A stretch of DNA of 64,000 nt from Lampris incognitus. Its lineage: Eukaryota; Chordata; Actinopteri; Lampriformes; Lampridae. This document shows, piece by piece, positions 49,490 through 60,506 of the stretch. The notes under the pieces are model-generated. The model ran no database searches. It was not told the origin of the DNA and was given only the letters and a program-made list of their open reading frames with translations. Numbering within the stretch: position 1 is the stretch's first letter; every line of letters begins with the position of its first letter. The stretch spans positions 56,705,356 to 56,769,355 of the forward strand of contig NC_079220.1 of assembly GCF_029633865.1 (NCBI RefSeq), in the 5' to 3' direction. Made by a program: the position numbers and the translations under genes.

Positions 49490-52400
49490 CTCCCTCTGAG
49501 TGGATGGGGGCGTGACTGAGCAAGCGGAGCGTGTGAGTGTTTATTGTGACTTTACAGTGTGAATGACTTTCAAACTTGTTTCTGTCTTTGTCTTTTTTGT
49601 AAATGTTGTAAATAGTGTGTATTGTAGGGTTTGTTTGTTTGTTTGGTGTGTAGATAGTGAGTTTTTAGGGGGGTTGTGTGTGTGTGTGTTTATAGTCGGT
49701 CAGCGTTTGCTGGTCGGCGTGCTAATCACCGGCATGGATCTGTCCAAACTGACCAGGAAGCACGGTATTAAGATCGTGCTGGCTTTCCCTTGTTCAGTGG
49801 AGGACTGCTGTCTGGCCGTGGGGCAGGTTGTGGGCTTTCTCTTGTTCAGTGGAGGACTGCTGTCTGTCCATGGGGCAGGTTGTGGGCTTTCTCTTGTTCA
49901 GTGGAGGACTGCTGTCTGTCCATGGGGCAGGTTGTGGGCTTTCTCTTGTTCAGTGGAGGACTGCTGTCTGTCCTTGGGGCAGGTTGTGGGCTTTCCCTTG
50001 TTCAATGGAGGACTGCTGCCTGGCCATGGGGCAGGTTGTGGGCTTTCTCTTGTTCAGTGGAGGACTGCTGTCTGGCCGTGGGGCAGGTTGTGGGCTTTCT
50101 CTTGTTCAGTGGAGGACTGCTGTCTGGCCGTGGGGCAGGTTGTGGTCTTTCCCTTGTTCAGTGGAGGACTGCTGTCTGGCCGTGGGGCAGGTTGTGGGCT
50201 TTCCCTTGTTCAATGGAGGACTGCTGCCTGGCCATGGGGCAGGTTGTGGGCTTTCTCTTGTTCAGTGGAGGACTGCTGTCTGTCCTTGGGGCAGGTTGTG
50301 GGCTTTCTCTTGTTCAGTGGAGGACTGCTGCCTGGCCATGGGGCAGGTTGTGGTCTTTCTCTTGTTCAGTGGAGGACTGCTGCCTGGCCATGGGGCAGGT
50401 TGTGGTCTTTCCCTTGTTCAGTGGAGGACTGCTGTCTGGCCGTGGGGCAGGTTGTGGTCTTTCCCTTGTTCAGTGGAGGACTGCTGTCTGGCCGTGGGGC
50501 AGGTTGTGGTCTTTCTCTTGTTCAGTGGAGGACTGCTGCCTGGCCATGGGGCAGGTTGTGGTCTTTCTCTTGTTCAGTGGAGGACTGCTCTCTGGCCGTG
50601 GGGCAGGTTGTGGTCTTTCTCTTGTTCAGTGGAGGACTGCTCTCTGGCCATGGGGCAGGTTGTGGTCTTTCCCTTGTTCAGTGGAGGACTGCTCTCTGGC
50701 CGTGGGGCGGGTTGTGGACTTTCTCTTGTTCAGTGGAGGACTGCTCTCTGGCCATGGGGCAGGTTGTGGTCTTTCTCTTGTTCAGTGGAGGACTGCTCTC
50801 TGGCAGTGGGGCAGGTTGTGGGCTTTCCCTTGTTCAGTGGAGGACTGCTCTCTGGCCGTGGGGCAGGTTGTGGGCTTTCCCTTGTTCAGTGGAGGACTGC
50901 TCTCTGGCCGTGGGGCAGGTTGTGGTCTTTCTCTTGTTCAGTGGAGGACTGCTCTCTGGCCGTGGGGCAGGTTGTGGTCTTTCTCTTGTTCAGTGGAGGA
51001 CTGCTCTCTGGCCATGGGGCAGGTTGTGGTCTTTCCCTTGTTCAGTGGAGGACTGCTCTCTGGCCGTGGGGCGGGTTGTGGACTTTCTCTTGTTCAGTGG
51101 AGGACTGCTCTCTGGCCATGGGGCAGGTTGTGGTCTTTCTCTTGTTCAGTGGAGGACTGCTCTCTGGCAGTGGGGCAGGTTGTGGGCTTTCCCTTGTTCA
51201 GTGGAGGACTGCTCTCTGGCCGTGGGGCAGGTTGTGGGCTTTCCCTTGGACAAGGTCCAATACACTTGGAGAGCAGAGTAGGTACTTTCAGATTACAGTT
51301 GGTACAGAGATAATTTACAGGGCTAAAAGATGTTTGGAGAGATTTGACAAGCAGCGTCTTGAGGAGGGCGGTTGGTCTGGGTTTAGACACTGCATTGTTT
51401 TTAATGGATTTAAGTTTTTTAAAACTACGTGAATTAACTCCTTTTTATCAAGCACTTTTTAAGACATGGACTTTATTTAAATGGAAGTGACTGGAGCCTA
51501 CAAGCTCTTTGCACTGGCTATTGGAAGAGCCTCTTATTAATGGGGCCAGAATGGATGTTCAGGACAGCACAATACCAGGTCCCACCAGCATGCTATGCAC
51601 TACTGGAGTGGTCACTCTGAGGAGGATAGTGGATGTAGCTGGTCCTGGACTGACCGAGACCCAGGCTGTGGTATTCTCTTCTCGGACTTAGATCTATTTG
51701 ACAGACCAGGAACATTTTAAACATGTGGATTGAGAGACTGACGGAGGAGGAGTTAATGATGCTGCAGGAGTACAGCGGTGGAGTGGACGCTCCTGGTGAT
51801 AATGATCCTTTTCCGGAGCTTTTTTTTCCCTCCAAATCTGGATGGAGTCTCAGGACCCCCTGTTAAACATAATGGACTGCAAATATGTGAACTTGTACAC
51901 AGTTAAAGGGAAAACTGTATAGAATTGTTGCGTGAAAGCTCCGAACAAACTTAAACTGGGTGGGAGAGTCGACACAGTGTGGAGACAAGAAGCAGATGTG
52001 GGCAGTGGGGTGAAACCAATATGGAGGCTTTTGTATAAACCACCTCTCAAGAAAAGGACTGGTGATTTACAATGGAGAATTCTCCGTGGTGCCATTGCAG
52101 CTTCAGGTGTCAACTGTCTTTCATTGTTTTGACAGACGAAAAGACTCTGCAACCTTTTGGTACACTGAAGAACGTTTCTCGACTGTTTGGTGAGAGGTGG
52201 TCTAACCTGTCTTGATTTTGGGAGATGGCTACAAGAAAATCTGCCGCCTCCGAGTGGCAGCTACTAAAACTGGTAGTAGGGAGGCCAAACTGTCCATCTA
52301 CAGTAGCAGGAAGAGCAGAGTGGAGAACAGGACAGGGCAGGAAGTACTTCCTGTTTTCATCTCAGTGGCGAAAGCCGGAGTCAGGGTTGACTGATTTTAG

Positions 52401-52620
52401 GTTCTTTAAAGGGAGGAGTAGCATGGGGGATTTCATCAGAGGTGGTGCTCCCATGATGCAGTTTGCTCTGTGGCAGGTGAGGAGTTAATGTTTAATACCA
52501 TTTCTTAGTCAGTGATGAAATTGTTCTTTTAATCGAGCCGTACAGTCATTTTTTGTCATGGAAAAAATGTTTGGATTTTTTTCAGTCTTTTTAATAAAGG
52601 CTTTTAAAAATAAAAAAAAC
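49490..52620 (+). mobile_element. Tx1-like LINE, internally deleted and expanded by a minisatellite
   Basis: The left part has a start MDLSKLTRKHGIKIVLAF followed by CSVEDCCLAVGQVVG, which resembles ORF1 of fish Tx1-clade LINEs. That second segment is the seed unit of the 52-bp array. To the right of the array, broken frames match the C-terminal end of a Tx1-type ORF2: LHWLLEEPLINGARMDV, GVVTLRRIVDVAGP, KPIWRLLYKPPLKKRTGDL, LQWRILRGAIA and later SIYSSRKSRVENRTGQ. The 3' end has AATAAAGGC near 52592 and an A-rich tail ending about 52619. The rest of ORF1 and most of ORF2 are absent. The clade name comes from memory of the family, not a search. Confidence 0.62.
49781..51248 (+). repeat. 52-bp minisatellite, about 28 copies
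   Basis: The unit is GGCTTTCTCTTGTTCAGTGG, AGGACTGCTGTCTGGCCGTG, GGGCAGGTTGTG. Since 52 leaves remainder one on division by three and the unit has no stop in any + frame, all three + frames stay open for about 1.5 kb, each with a 52-residue cycle. The left half carries CTGTCTGTCC, CTGTCTGGCC or CTGCCTGGCC; from about 50588 copies carry CTCTCTGGCC. Rare variants recur at multiples of 52, including a 364-bp spacing. G-rich blocks lie on the + strand. Confidence 0.95.
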
Positions 52621-53290
52621 CTCTCTCGCGCCCTCCCTCTCTCTCTCTCTCTCTCGCTCTCCTCCTGTCTCTCTTCTCATTATTCATGTCTCGCTCTGAC
52701 TCTTTCTGTCACCCTCTTAACCATGCATGTCCTTTTTACTTCCTTTAGTTCCTTTGCTCTTCTCTTTCTCTCTTCCTCTCTCTCTCTGTCTGTCTCTCTC
52801 TCTCACTTGCTGTCTCCCTCTCACTGCCTCCCTCTGTCTCCCGCTCTCTCTGTGTCTCTCTCCCTCTCTCTCCCTCCCCTCTCTTTCACTCTCTTGCCCT
52901 CTCCCTCTCTCTCCCTCTCTCTCCCTCCCCTCTCTTTCGCTCTCTTGCCCTCTCCCTCTCTATCACTCTCTCTCTCCCTCTCACTGCCTCTCTCTCCCGC
53001 TCTCTCTGTGTCTCTCTCTCCCTCCTCTCCCTCTCCCTCTCCCTCTCTTTCACTCTCTCCCCCTCTGTCGTGCTCTCTCTCTTCCTCTCTCCCTGTCTGT
53101 CTCTCTCTCTCACTTGCTGTCTCCCTCTCACTGCCTCCCTCTCTCTCCTGCTCTCTCTGTCTCTCTCTCTCCCTCCCCTCCCTCTCTCTCCCTCCCCCTC
53201 TCTCTCTCTCCCTCTCTGTTGAGCTCTCCCTCCCCTCCCTCTCTCTCCCTCTCCCTCTCTGTTGTGCTCTCCCCCCCCCCCCCTCTCTCT
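52620..53290. repeat. CT-rich simple repeat with larger duplications
   Basis: The stretch is nearly all pyrimidines on the + strand. Within it, blocks of about 60-300 bp recur (for example around CACTTGCTGTCTCCCTCTCA at about 52804 and 53111), so it has grown by segment duplication as well as slippage. Confidence 0.9.
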
Positions 53291-54100
53291 CATGAGCTGT
53301 AGGCGTGATTCCACGGTCTCTGTCCTCGCACTGCTCTCTCTAATCCGTCACAACATTCAGATTAGGATTACCAAAAATGATGCACTTCCGGAAATGAATA
53401 TGGAAGTACAAACTGGTGCGGGTGTGTTTCAGCATCCTTCCTGCCACACCACAGCTCCCTCTCTTCACTTTATCTGAAGAAACATTCATTTTGTTTTAAA
53501 ACAGTTTGCTCACACTTAGACATCAGTCATCCGTTTGTATCATTTATTTATAATGAGAAAATCACTTTAAATGATCATTATTTGTGGATTACAAATAGCT
53601 AATAACTAAATAAATACATTTTGTTATCTGTCATTTTTGGGAAATTAGGCATTACACATACATGTCATTTGGGCCGGTGCTCATTATTATCAAATGAAAT
53701 CGTGTCCGGTCAATTCCCCCGTCGTTGCAAGCATTGGTTCCTAACTATTGTGACATTTGACCTTTCAGATCTGGAAAATCTGTCTCAGTTCACTGGCAAA
53801 TGACTTCCTGTGACTAACTCGCTGCTGTTAGTGGCGGGAAGGCTGGTGTCTAGTTACTTTTCCTTGCTCCAACGCCAAATCCTGAGCACAGCTTGTATGA
53901 TGGGAGGTACATAATGTAGACACACATCAGCACCATCATCATCATCATCATCATCATAGAGACAGTAGACACACAAAAGAATCTGCTAAAAATCTTCTTT
54001 TCACTTGACAAACGATTTACACAAGGAGAGTATTCGACCAAATAGAAAAAGACAGTGTTCCTTATTTCTGCAGTCCCCCATTGGCACCCTGTGTGCTCTC
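53291..54100. other. Unique-looking sequence, no gene recognised
   Basis: Between the CT tract and the 11-bp array I see only short unconnected frames and a small (ATC)n run at about 53931-53957. Confidence 0.6.
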
Positions 54101-54107
54101 TTCGTCC

Positions 54108-54805
54108 TCCCTTTGTCCTCTCTGTCCTCTCTGTGTCCTCCCTGTGTTCTCTCTGAGTTCTCTGTGTCCTCTCTGTGTCCTCCCTGTGTCCTCTCTGTGT
54201 CCTGTCTGTGTACTCGCTGTGTCCTCCCTGTGTCCTCTCTGTGTCCTCTCTGTGTCCTGTCTGTGTCCTCTCTGTGTCCTCTCTGTGTCCTGTCTGTGTA
54301 CTCGCTGTGTCCTCTCTGTGTCCTGTCCACTCGCTGTGTCCTCCCTGTGTCCTGTCTGTGTACTCGCTGTGTCCTCTCTGTGTCCTCTTTGTGTACTCTC
54401 TGTGTCCTGTCTGTGTACTCGCTGTGTCCTCTCTGTGTCCTCTTTGTCCTGTCTGCGTCCTCTCTGTGTCCCCCCTGCGTCCTGTCTGTGCCCTCTCTGT
54501 CCTCTCTGTGTGCTGTTTGTGTCCTCTGTGTCCTGTCTGTGTCCTGTCTGTGCCCTCTCTGTCCTGTCTGTGTCCTGTCTGTGTCCTGTCTGTGCCTTCT
54601 CTGTCCTGTCTGTGTCCTGTCTGTGTCCTGTCTGTGCCTTCTCTGTCCTGTCTGTGTCCTCTCTGTGTGCTGTGTGCCCTCTCTGTGTCCTCCCTGTGTC
54701 CTGTCTGTGCCTTCTCTGTCCTGTCTGTGTCCTCTCTGTGTCCTGTCTCTGTCCTCCCTGTGTCCTCCCTGTGTCTTCCCTGTGTCTTCCCTGTGTCCTC
54801 TCTGC
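54108..54805. repeat. 11-bp minisatellite, about 60 copies
   Basis: The unit is CTCTGTGTCCT with variants CCCTGTGTCCT, GTCTGTGTCCT and GCTGTGTCCT. Deletions of two or three bases shift the phase in places. Three frames are open on each strand over most of its length; the minus strand reads as Thr, Gln, Arg, Gly, His, Glu and Asp repeats. Confidence 0.93.
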
Positions 54806-55115
54806 ACAACCTGTCATTATACAGGGTGATGAGTCTTCTGCGTCAGTCTGTCTTGCTTCAGTGTGAGCGAGTGATGCGAGAGACTCTCATTAAACCACCA
54901 GACAGATTGTGGCCTAACACCTACACATATGCTACCAGCTAACGAGGCTGGCCCGCAGCAGTAATTACTGTTAATTACAAAGACTTTCAAACTACAAACT
55001 CTCCGTGTACGTCTGTGTGTATGAGCGCGTCTGTCTGGATCTGGCAGACGAACTGGAAACTCACGCTGAACATGGCATGTTGAGGAAGAACATTAAATAG
55101 CACCGAGCTCAAGAA

Positions 55116-55236
55116 AATACAGGCAGAAAATACAGTAAGACAGGCAGAACATACAGTAAGACGGACAGAACATACAGTAAGACAGGCAGAACATACAGTA
55201 AGACGGACAGAAAATACAGTAAGACGGACAGAAAGT
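55116..55236. repeat. 21-bp minisatellite, about 6 copies
   Basis: The unit is ACATACAGTAAGACAGGCAG plus A, with GGCAG/GGACAG alternating. Confidence 0.88.
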
Positions 55237-55345
55237 TGATGTCAGTGTTATTTCTGACAAGCTCCATGTCATCTAGCATCGCTGCAAAAGGTCTGCAACA
55301 GTTGCTAACTGAGTGAAAGTATGAAAGTATTCCTGGGTAGACATG

Positions 55346-55436
<91 letters not shown>

Positions 55437-55949
55437 CTCTCTCTCTCTGTCTCTCTCTCTCACACACACACACACACTCACTCTCTCTCACACACACACT
55501 CACTCTCTCTCTCTCTCACACGCACACACACACACACACACACAAATTCACTCACTCTCAGACACACACACACACACACACACACTCAATCACTCACACA
55601 CATACTCACTCACTCACACACACACACTCGCTCACACACATACACTCACTCACTCACTCTCTCACACACATACACCCACTCACTCACTCACTCACACTCT
55701 CGCTCACACTCACTCACTCATACACACAAACACACACTCACTCACTCTCTCGCTCTCTCACACACACTCTCTCTCTCTCTCCCTCACTCACACACACACA
55801 CACACACACATACTCACTCACTCACATGCACACACATACACTCACTCACTCACCGACACACTCACTCAGTCACTTCCACACACACACTCACTCACACACA
55901 CACACACACTGACTCTCTCTCGCTCTCTCTCACACACACACACACACAA
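55346..55949. repeat. (CT)n and (CA)n/CACTCA composite microsatellite
   Basis: A CT run of about 90 bases is followed by CA, CACACT and CACTCACT mixtures up to about 55949. Confidence 0.94.
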
Positions 55950-55972
55950 AATTTGTCTCTCATCATTTGAAG

Positions 55973-57042
55973 GCTCATGTTACTATGTATCCCAGGTCAG
56001 CCTACATATTACTATGTATCCCAGGTCAGTCTACACATTACTATGTATCCAAGGTCAGCCTGGTCAGCCTACACGTTACTATGTATCCCGGGTCAGCCTA
56101 CACATTACTATGTACCCCAGGTCAGCCTACACGTTACTATGTATCCCAGGTCAGCCTATACGTTACTATGTATCCCAGGTCAGCCTATACGTTACTATGT
56201 ATCCCAGGTCAGCCTGGTCAGCCTACATGTTACTATGTATCCCAGGTTAGCCTACACGTGACTATTTATCCCAGGTCAGCCTACACGTTGCTATGTATCC
56301 AAGTTCAGCCTACACATTACTATGTATCTCAGGTCAGCCTACATGTTACTATGTATCCTAGGTCAGCCTACATATTACTATGTATCCCAGGTCAGCCTAC
56401 ACATTACTATGTATCCCAGGTCAGCCGACACGTTACTATGTATCCCAGGTCGGCCTACACATTACTATGTGTCCCAGGTCAGTCTACACATTATTATGTA
56501 TCTCAGGTCAGCCAACATGTTACTATGTATCCCAGGTCAGCCTACACATTACTATGTATCCCAGGTCAGCCTACACATTACTATGTGTCCCAGGTCAGTC
56601 TACACATTACTATGTGTCCCAGGTCAGTCTACTCATTACTGTGTATCCCAGGTCAGCCAACACATTACTATGTATCCCAGGTCAGCCTACATGTTACTAT
56701 GTATCCCAGGTCAGTCTACACATTACTATGTATCCCAGGTCAGCCTACACGTTACTATGTATCCCAGGTCAGTCTACACATTACTATGTATCCCAGGTCA
56801 GTCTGCACATTACTGTGTATCCCAGGTCAGCCAACATGTTACTATGTATCCCAGGTCAGCCTACACATTACTATGTATCCCAGGTCAGCCTACGCATTAC
56901 TATGTGTCCCAGGTCAGTCTACTCATTACTGTGTATCCCAGGTCAGCCAACACATTACTATGTATCCCAGGTCAGCCAACACATTACTATGTATCCCAGG
57001 TCAGTCTACACATTACTATGTGTCCCAGGTCAGTCTACACAG
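55973..57042 (+). repeat. 29-bp minisatellite, about 37 copies
   Basis: The unit is ATTACTATGTATCCCAGGTC plus AGCCTACAC, with AGTCTACAC, ACGTTACT and GTGTCCC variants and two ten-base insertions (GTCAGCCTGG) near 56058 and 56216. The unit length is not a multiple of three and lacks stops on this strand, so three frames remain open for about 1.1 kb. Confidence 0.95.
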
Positions 57043-57861
57043 TGCATCACCTCCTGTGCGCATGTTGAGAACCTGGTTGGTCTCAGCTGGCAACAATTAA
57101 TGATTGAGAAAGCATGAGCAAGCAGGAGTCCTATGGCCTATGGCATTCTACAATATCATAATTACAACAGGAAGAGGCATTCTACAATACCATAATTACA
57201 ATAGGAAGAGGGAAATGGGAGTTGGACTATGGCAGTTCAAAACAAATGTATTAACATGCATAAGGAAACCATGCAGCATACATTTAACTGTAGCACGTTA
57301 AAGCAAAGTGCTTACATCAAATATGTATTGTGGTGAAGTCATCAACTGGATTGTTTCAACAATGAGACTGTAGTGTTACAACAATCACTTGAGAAAATAC
57401 TGTATGAACCATAGACAACTGCATTGCAGAGACACCTGAAGACAACATGAATTATTTCACAGAGCTGGTCAGTTACAGCAATGTGTCCCCACCTAGGCCG
57501 AGATACTCTTAGAAACTGTATTTTTTAAACATCTGTTTTATTGGGTTTTGCAATTTTTTCAAACAACACAAACAAACAATCAAGCATATGCATCCCCTCC
57601 CTCCCTCTTTCCCTCCCTCCCTTCCATCCCCAGAGCAGAGATAAGCAGTAGGAAAAAATGGTAGTTCAGGTGACAGTCATATCAGAGACAGAATCTCATT
57701 GAAAGTCATTACAGTAACAACAGGGTTCCTGCAGTACATGCATGGACCCCTAAAGAAAACTAACAGCACACCACTGTATGTGCATGTGTGTGCATGTATG
57801 CAGAACATCCTGTCTAACCTTCTGGGGCTCTAGCTATCCCCATCCTCTGGAGCACAAATTG
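57043..57861. other. Unique-looking sequence, no gene recognised
   Basis: Only short open frames are present. A small CCCTCC-rich patch lies at about 57595-57632. Confidence 0.6.
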
Positions 57862-58457
57862 CAAGCTGTAGCATAGCACCACATGATGAGGGCTGAACTG
57901 AGACATGAGGCACAAGCTGTAGCATAACACCACATGATGAGGGCTGAACTGAGACATGAGGCACAAGCTGTAGCATAGCACCACATGATGAGGGCTGAAC
58001 AGAGACATGAGGCACAGGCTGTAGCATAGCACCACATGATGAGGGCTGAACAGAGACATGAGGCACAGGCTGTAGCATAGCACCACATGATGAGGGCTGA
58101 ACAGAGACATGAGGCACAGGCTGTAGCATAGCACCACATGATGAGGGCTGAACTGAGACATGAGGCACAAGCTGTAGCATAGCACCACATGATGAGGGCT
58201 GAACAGAGACATGAGGCACAGGCTGTAGCATAGCACCACATGATGAGGGCTGAACTGAGACATGAGGCACAAGCTGTAGCATAGCACCACATGATGAGGG
58301 CTGGACTGAGACATGAGGCACAAGCTGTAGCATAGCACCACATGATGAGGGCTGAACAGAGACATGAGGCACAGGCTGTAGCATAGCACCACATGATGAG
58401 GGCTGAACTGAGACATGAGGCACAGGCTGTAGCATAGCACCACATGATGAGGGCTGG
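57862..58457 (-). repeat. 51-bp minisatellite, about 12 copies
   Basis: The + strand unit is CAAGCTGTAGCATAGCACCA, CATGATGAGGGCTGAACTGA, GACATGAGGCA. Variants are CAAG/CAGG and AACTGAG/AACAGAG. The minus strand is open in three frames with a 17-residue repeat, one reading MWCYATACASCLSSALI. Confidence 0.95.
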
Positions 58458-58539
58458 ATTAAACCCAGGTCAGGACACAAGACTGTTGTTACCTTTCATA
58501 TTACATCCACTGAGCGCTCTTTGTAATCCCCTCATAAGA

Positions 58540-58640
58540 GGATGATGGAGAGAGCAAGAGAATGAGAGAGAGAGAGAGAGAGCGAGAGAGAGAATGAGAG
58601 AGAGAGAATGAGAGAGACAGCGAGACAGAGGTAGAAAAGG
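58540..58640. repeat. (GA)n-rich microsatellite
   Basis: A purine-rich GAGAGA tract with AATGAGAGAGA and CGAGAGAG interruptions separates the 51-bp and 64-bp arrays. Confidence 0.85.
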
Positions 58641-58736
58641 AGACTCCACTAGCAGATGTGTTACGTAATGCCAGAAGCTCTTGTTATTTATTCAGAGTCG
58701 TTTGCTAAAATCTTCCAATGTTCTGCTGAGTGTAAC

Positions 58737-59884
58737 ATGCTCTTGTCTCTTCTTCTCAACTCATCCTGCCCTTTTCTTCTTCTTCCTCGCTTCCCTACCA
58801 TGCTCTCGTCTCTTCCTCTCAACTTATCCTGCCCTGTCCTTCTTCCTCAACTTCCCTACCATGCTCTCGTCTCTTCCTCTCAACTTATCCTGACCTGTCC
58901 TTCTTCTTCCTCAACTTCCCTACCATGCTCTCGTCTCTTCCTCTCAACTTATCCTGTCCTATCCTTCTTCTTCCTCAACTTCCCTACCATGCTCTCGTCT
59001 CTTCCTCTCAACTTATCCTGTCCTGTCCTCCTTCCTCGCTTCCCTACCATGCTCTCGTCTCTTCCTCTCAACTTATCCTGTCCTGTCCTTCTTCCTCAAC
59101 TTCCCTACCATGCTCTCGTCTCTTCCTCTCAACTTATCCTGTCCTGTCCTTCTTCTTCCTCAACTTCCCTACCATGCTCTCGTCTCTTCCTCTCAACTTA
59201 TCCTGTCCTGTCCTTCTTCTTCCTCAACTTCCCTACCATGCTCTCGTCTCTTCCTCTCAACTTATCCTGTCCTGTCCTCCTTCCTCGCTTCCCTACCATG
59301 CTCTCGTCTCTTCCTCTCAACTTATCCTGTCCTGTCCTTCTTCCTCAACTTCCCTACCATGCTCTCGTCTCTTCCTCTCAACTTATCCTGTCCTGTCCTT
59401 CTTCTTCCTCAACTTCCCTACCATGCTCTCGTCTCTTCCTCTCAACTTATCCTGTCCTGTCCTTCTTCTTCCTCAACTTCCCTACCATGCTCTCGTCTCT
59501 TCCTCTCAACTCATCCTGCCCTGCCCTTCTTCTTCCTCAACTTCCCTACCATGCTGTCGTCTCTTCCTCTCAACTTATCCTGTCCTGTCCTTCTTCTTCC
59601 TCGCTTCCCTACCATGCTCTCGTCTCTTCCTCTCAACTTATCCTGTCCTGTCCTTCTTCTTCCTCGCTTCCCTACCATGGTCTCGTCTCTTCCTCTCAAC
59701 TCATCCTGTCCTGTCCTTCTTCTTCCTCACTTCTCAACTCATCTTGTCCTGCCCTTCTTCCTCCCTTCCCGAACATGCTCTCGTCTCTTCCTCTCAACTC
59801 ATCCTGTCCTGTCCTGTCCTTCTTCTTCCTCACTTCTCAACTCATCCTGTCCTGTTCTTCTTCCTCCTCACTTCCCTACCATGG
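58737..59884 (+). repeat. 60-64-bp minisatellite, about 18 copies
   Basis: The unit is CTCGTCTCTTCCTCTCAACT, TATCCTGTCCTGTCCTTCTT, CTTCCTCAACTTCCCTACCA, TGCT. Lengths of 64, 61 and 60 differ by the number of TTC triplets and CTC/CGC changes. A four-unit block of 249 bp is duplicated (first copy from about 59021, second from about 59270). The + strand is about 75-80% pyrimidine by eye. Confidence 0.95.
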
Positions 59885-60129
59885 CAGGGGAGAGTTTTGG
59901 AAAGATGGGTGCTAGCCGACCCGTTTATATGGTCAACGTGTCAGTCAAATGCATGATGGTAACTGAATATTTGAGTTTATCTTTTTTTATTATTATTATT
60001 TGAATGAACAGTGGTGTCTCCCCGCTCTCCTATCATGGCTCCCTCTTCACCCTCCTCCCTCAAGTGAACAGATTGGGTCTCAGTGGGACCATGTCACCTA
60101 GGGAGGCACCCTCCTCCCCCATTATGTTG

Positions 60130-60130
<1 letters not shown>

Positions 60131-60169
<39 letters not shown>
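60131..60169. repeat. (CT)n microsatellite
   Basis: A pure CT run of about 19 units. Confidence 0.93.
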
Positions 60170-60171
<2 letters not shown>

Positions 60172-60299
60172 CCTGTAGACAGACACACGCAGACATTATT
60201 CAAGCATCCACGCTCCATGACCTTCGTACACTTTCACTTTATAATCTAAAGACCACGAGAGCTCACATAGTGTAACACTGACTACACAGCCACACTGAA

Positions 60300-60301
<2 letters not shown>

Positions 60302-60340
<39 letters not shown>
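60302..60340. repeat. (CA)n microsatellite
   Basis: A pure CA run of about 18 units followed by ACATACACG. Confidence 0.93.
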
Positions 60341-60345
<5 letters not shown>

Positions 60346-60506
60346 ACCGTACCACCAGTGTAGTTATTAAATATGTATGATTCCTTGGCCACTGGAAAAA
60401 AAGGAGTGATTTATTCATCGTTCTAAAAGTGGCCGAACATAAAATAAAACTAAAATGGCAGGCAAGAGTTGTAACAAATAGCAACCACAGTCATGTTTTC
60501 TCCACT

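Noticed and set aside
53850-54829. Long frames of Thr/Gln/Arg/Gly/His repeats (minus) and Cys/Leu/Ser/Val repeats (plus)
   Set aside because: They are translations of the 11-bp array in several frames on both strands.
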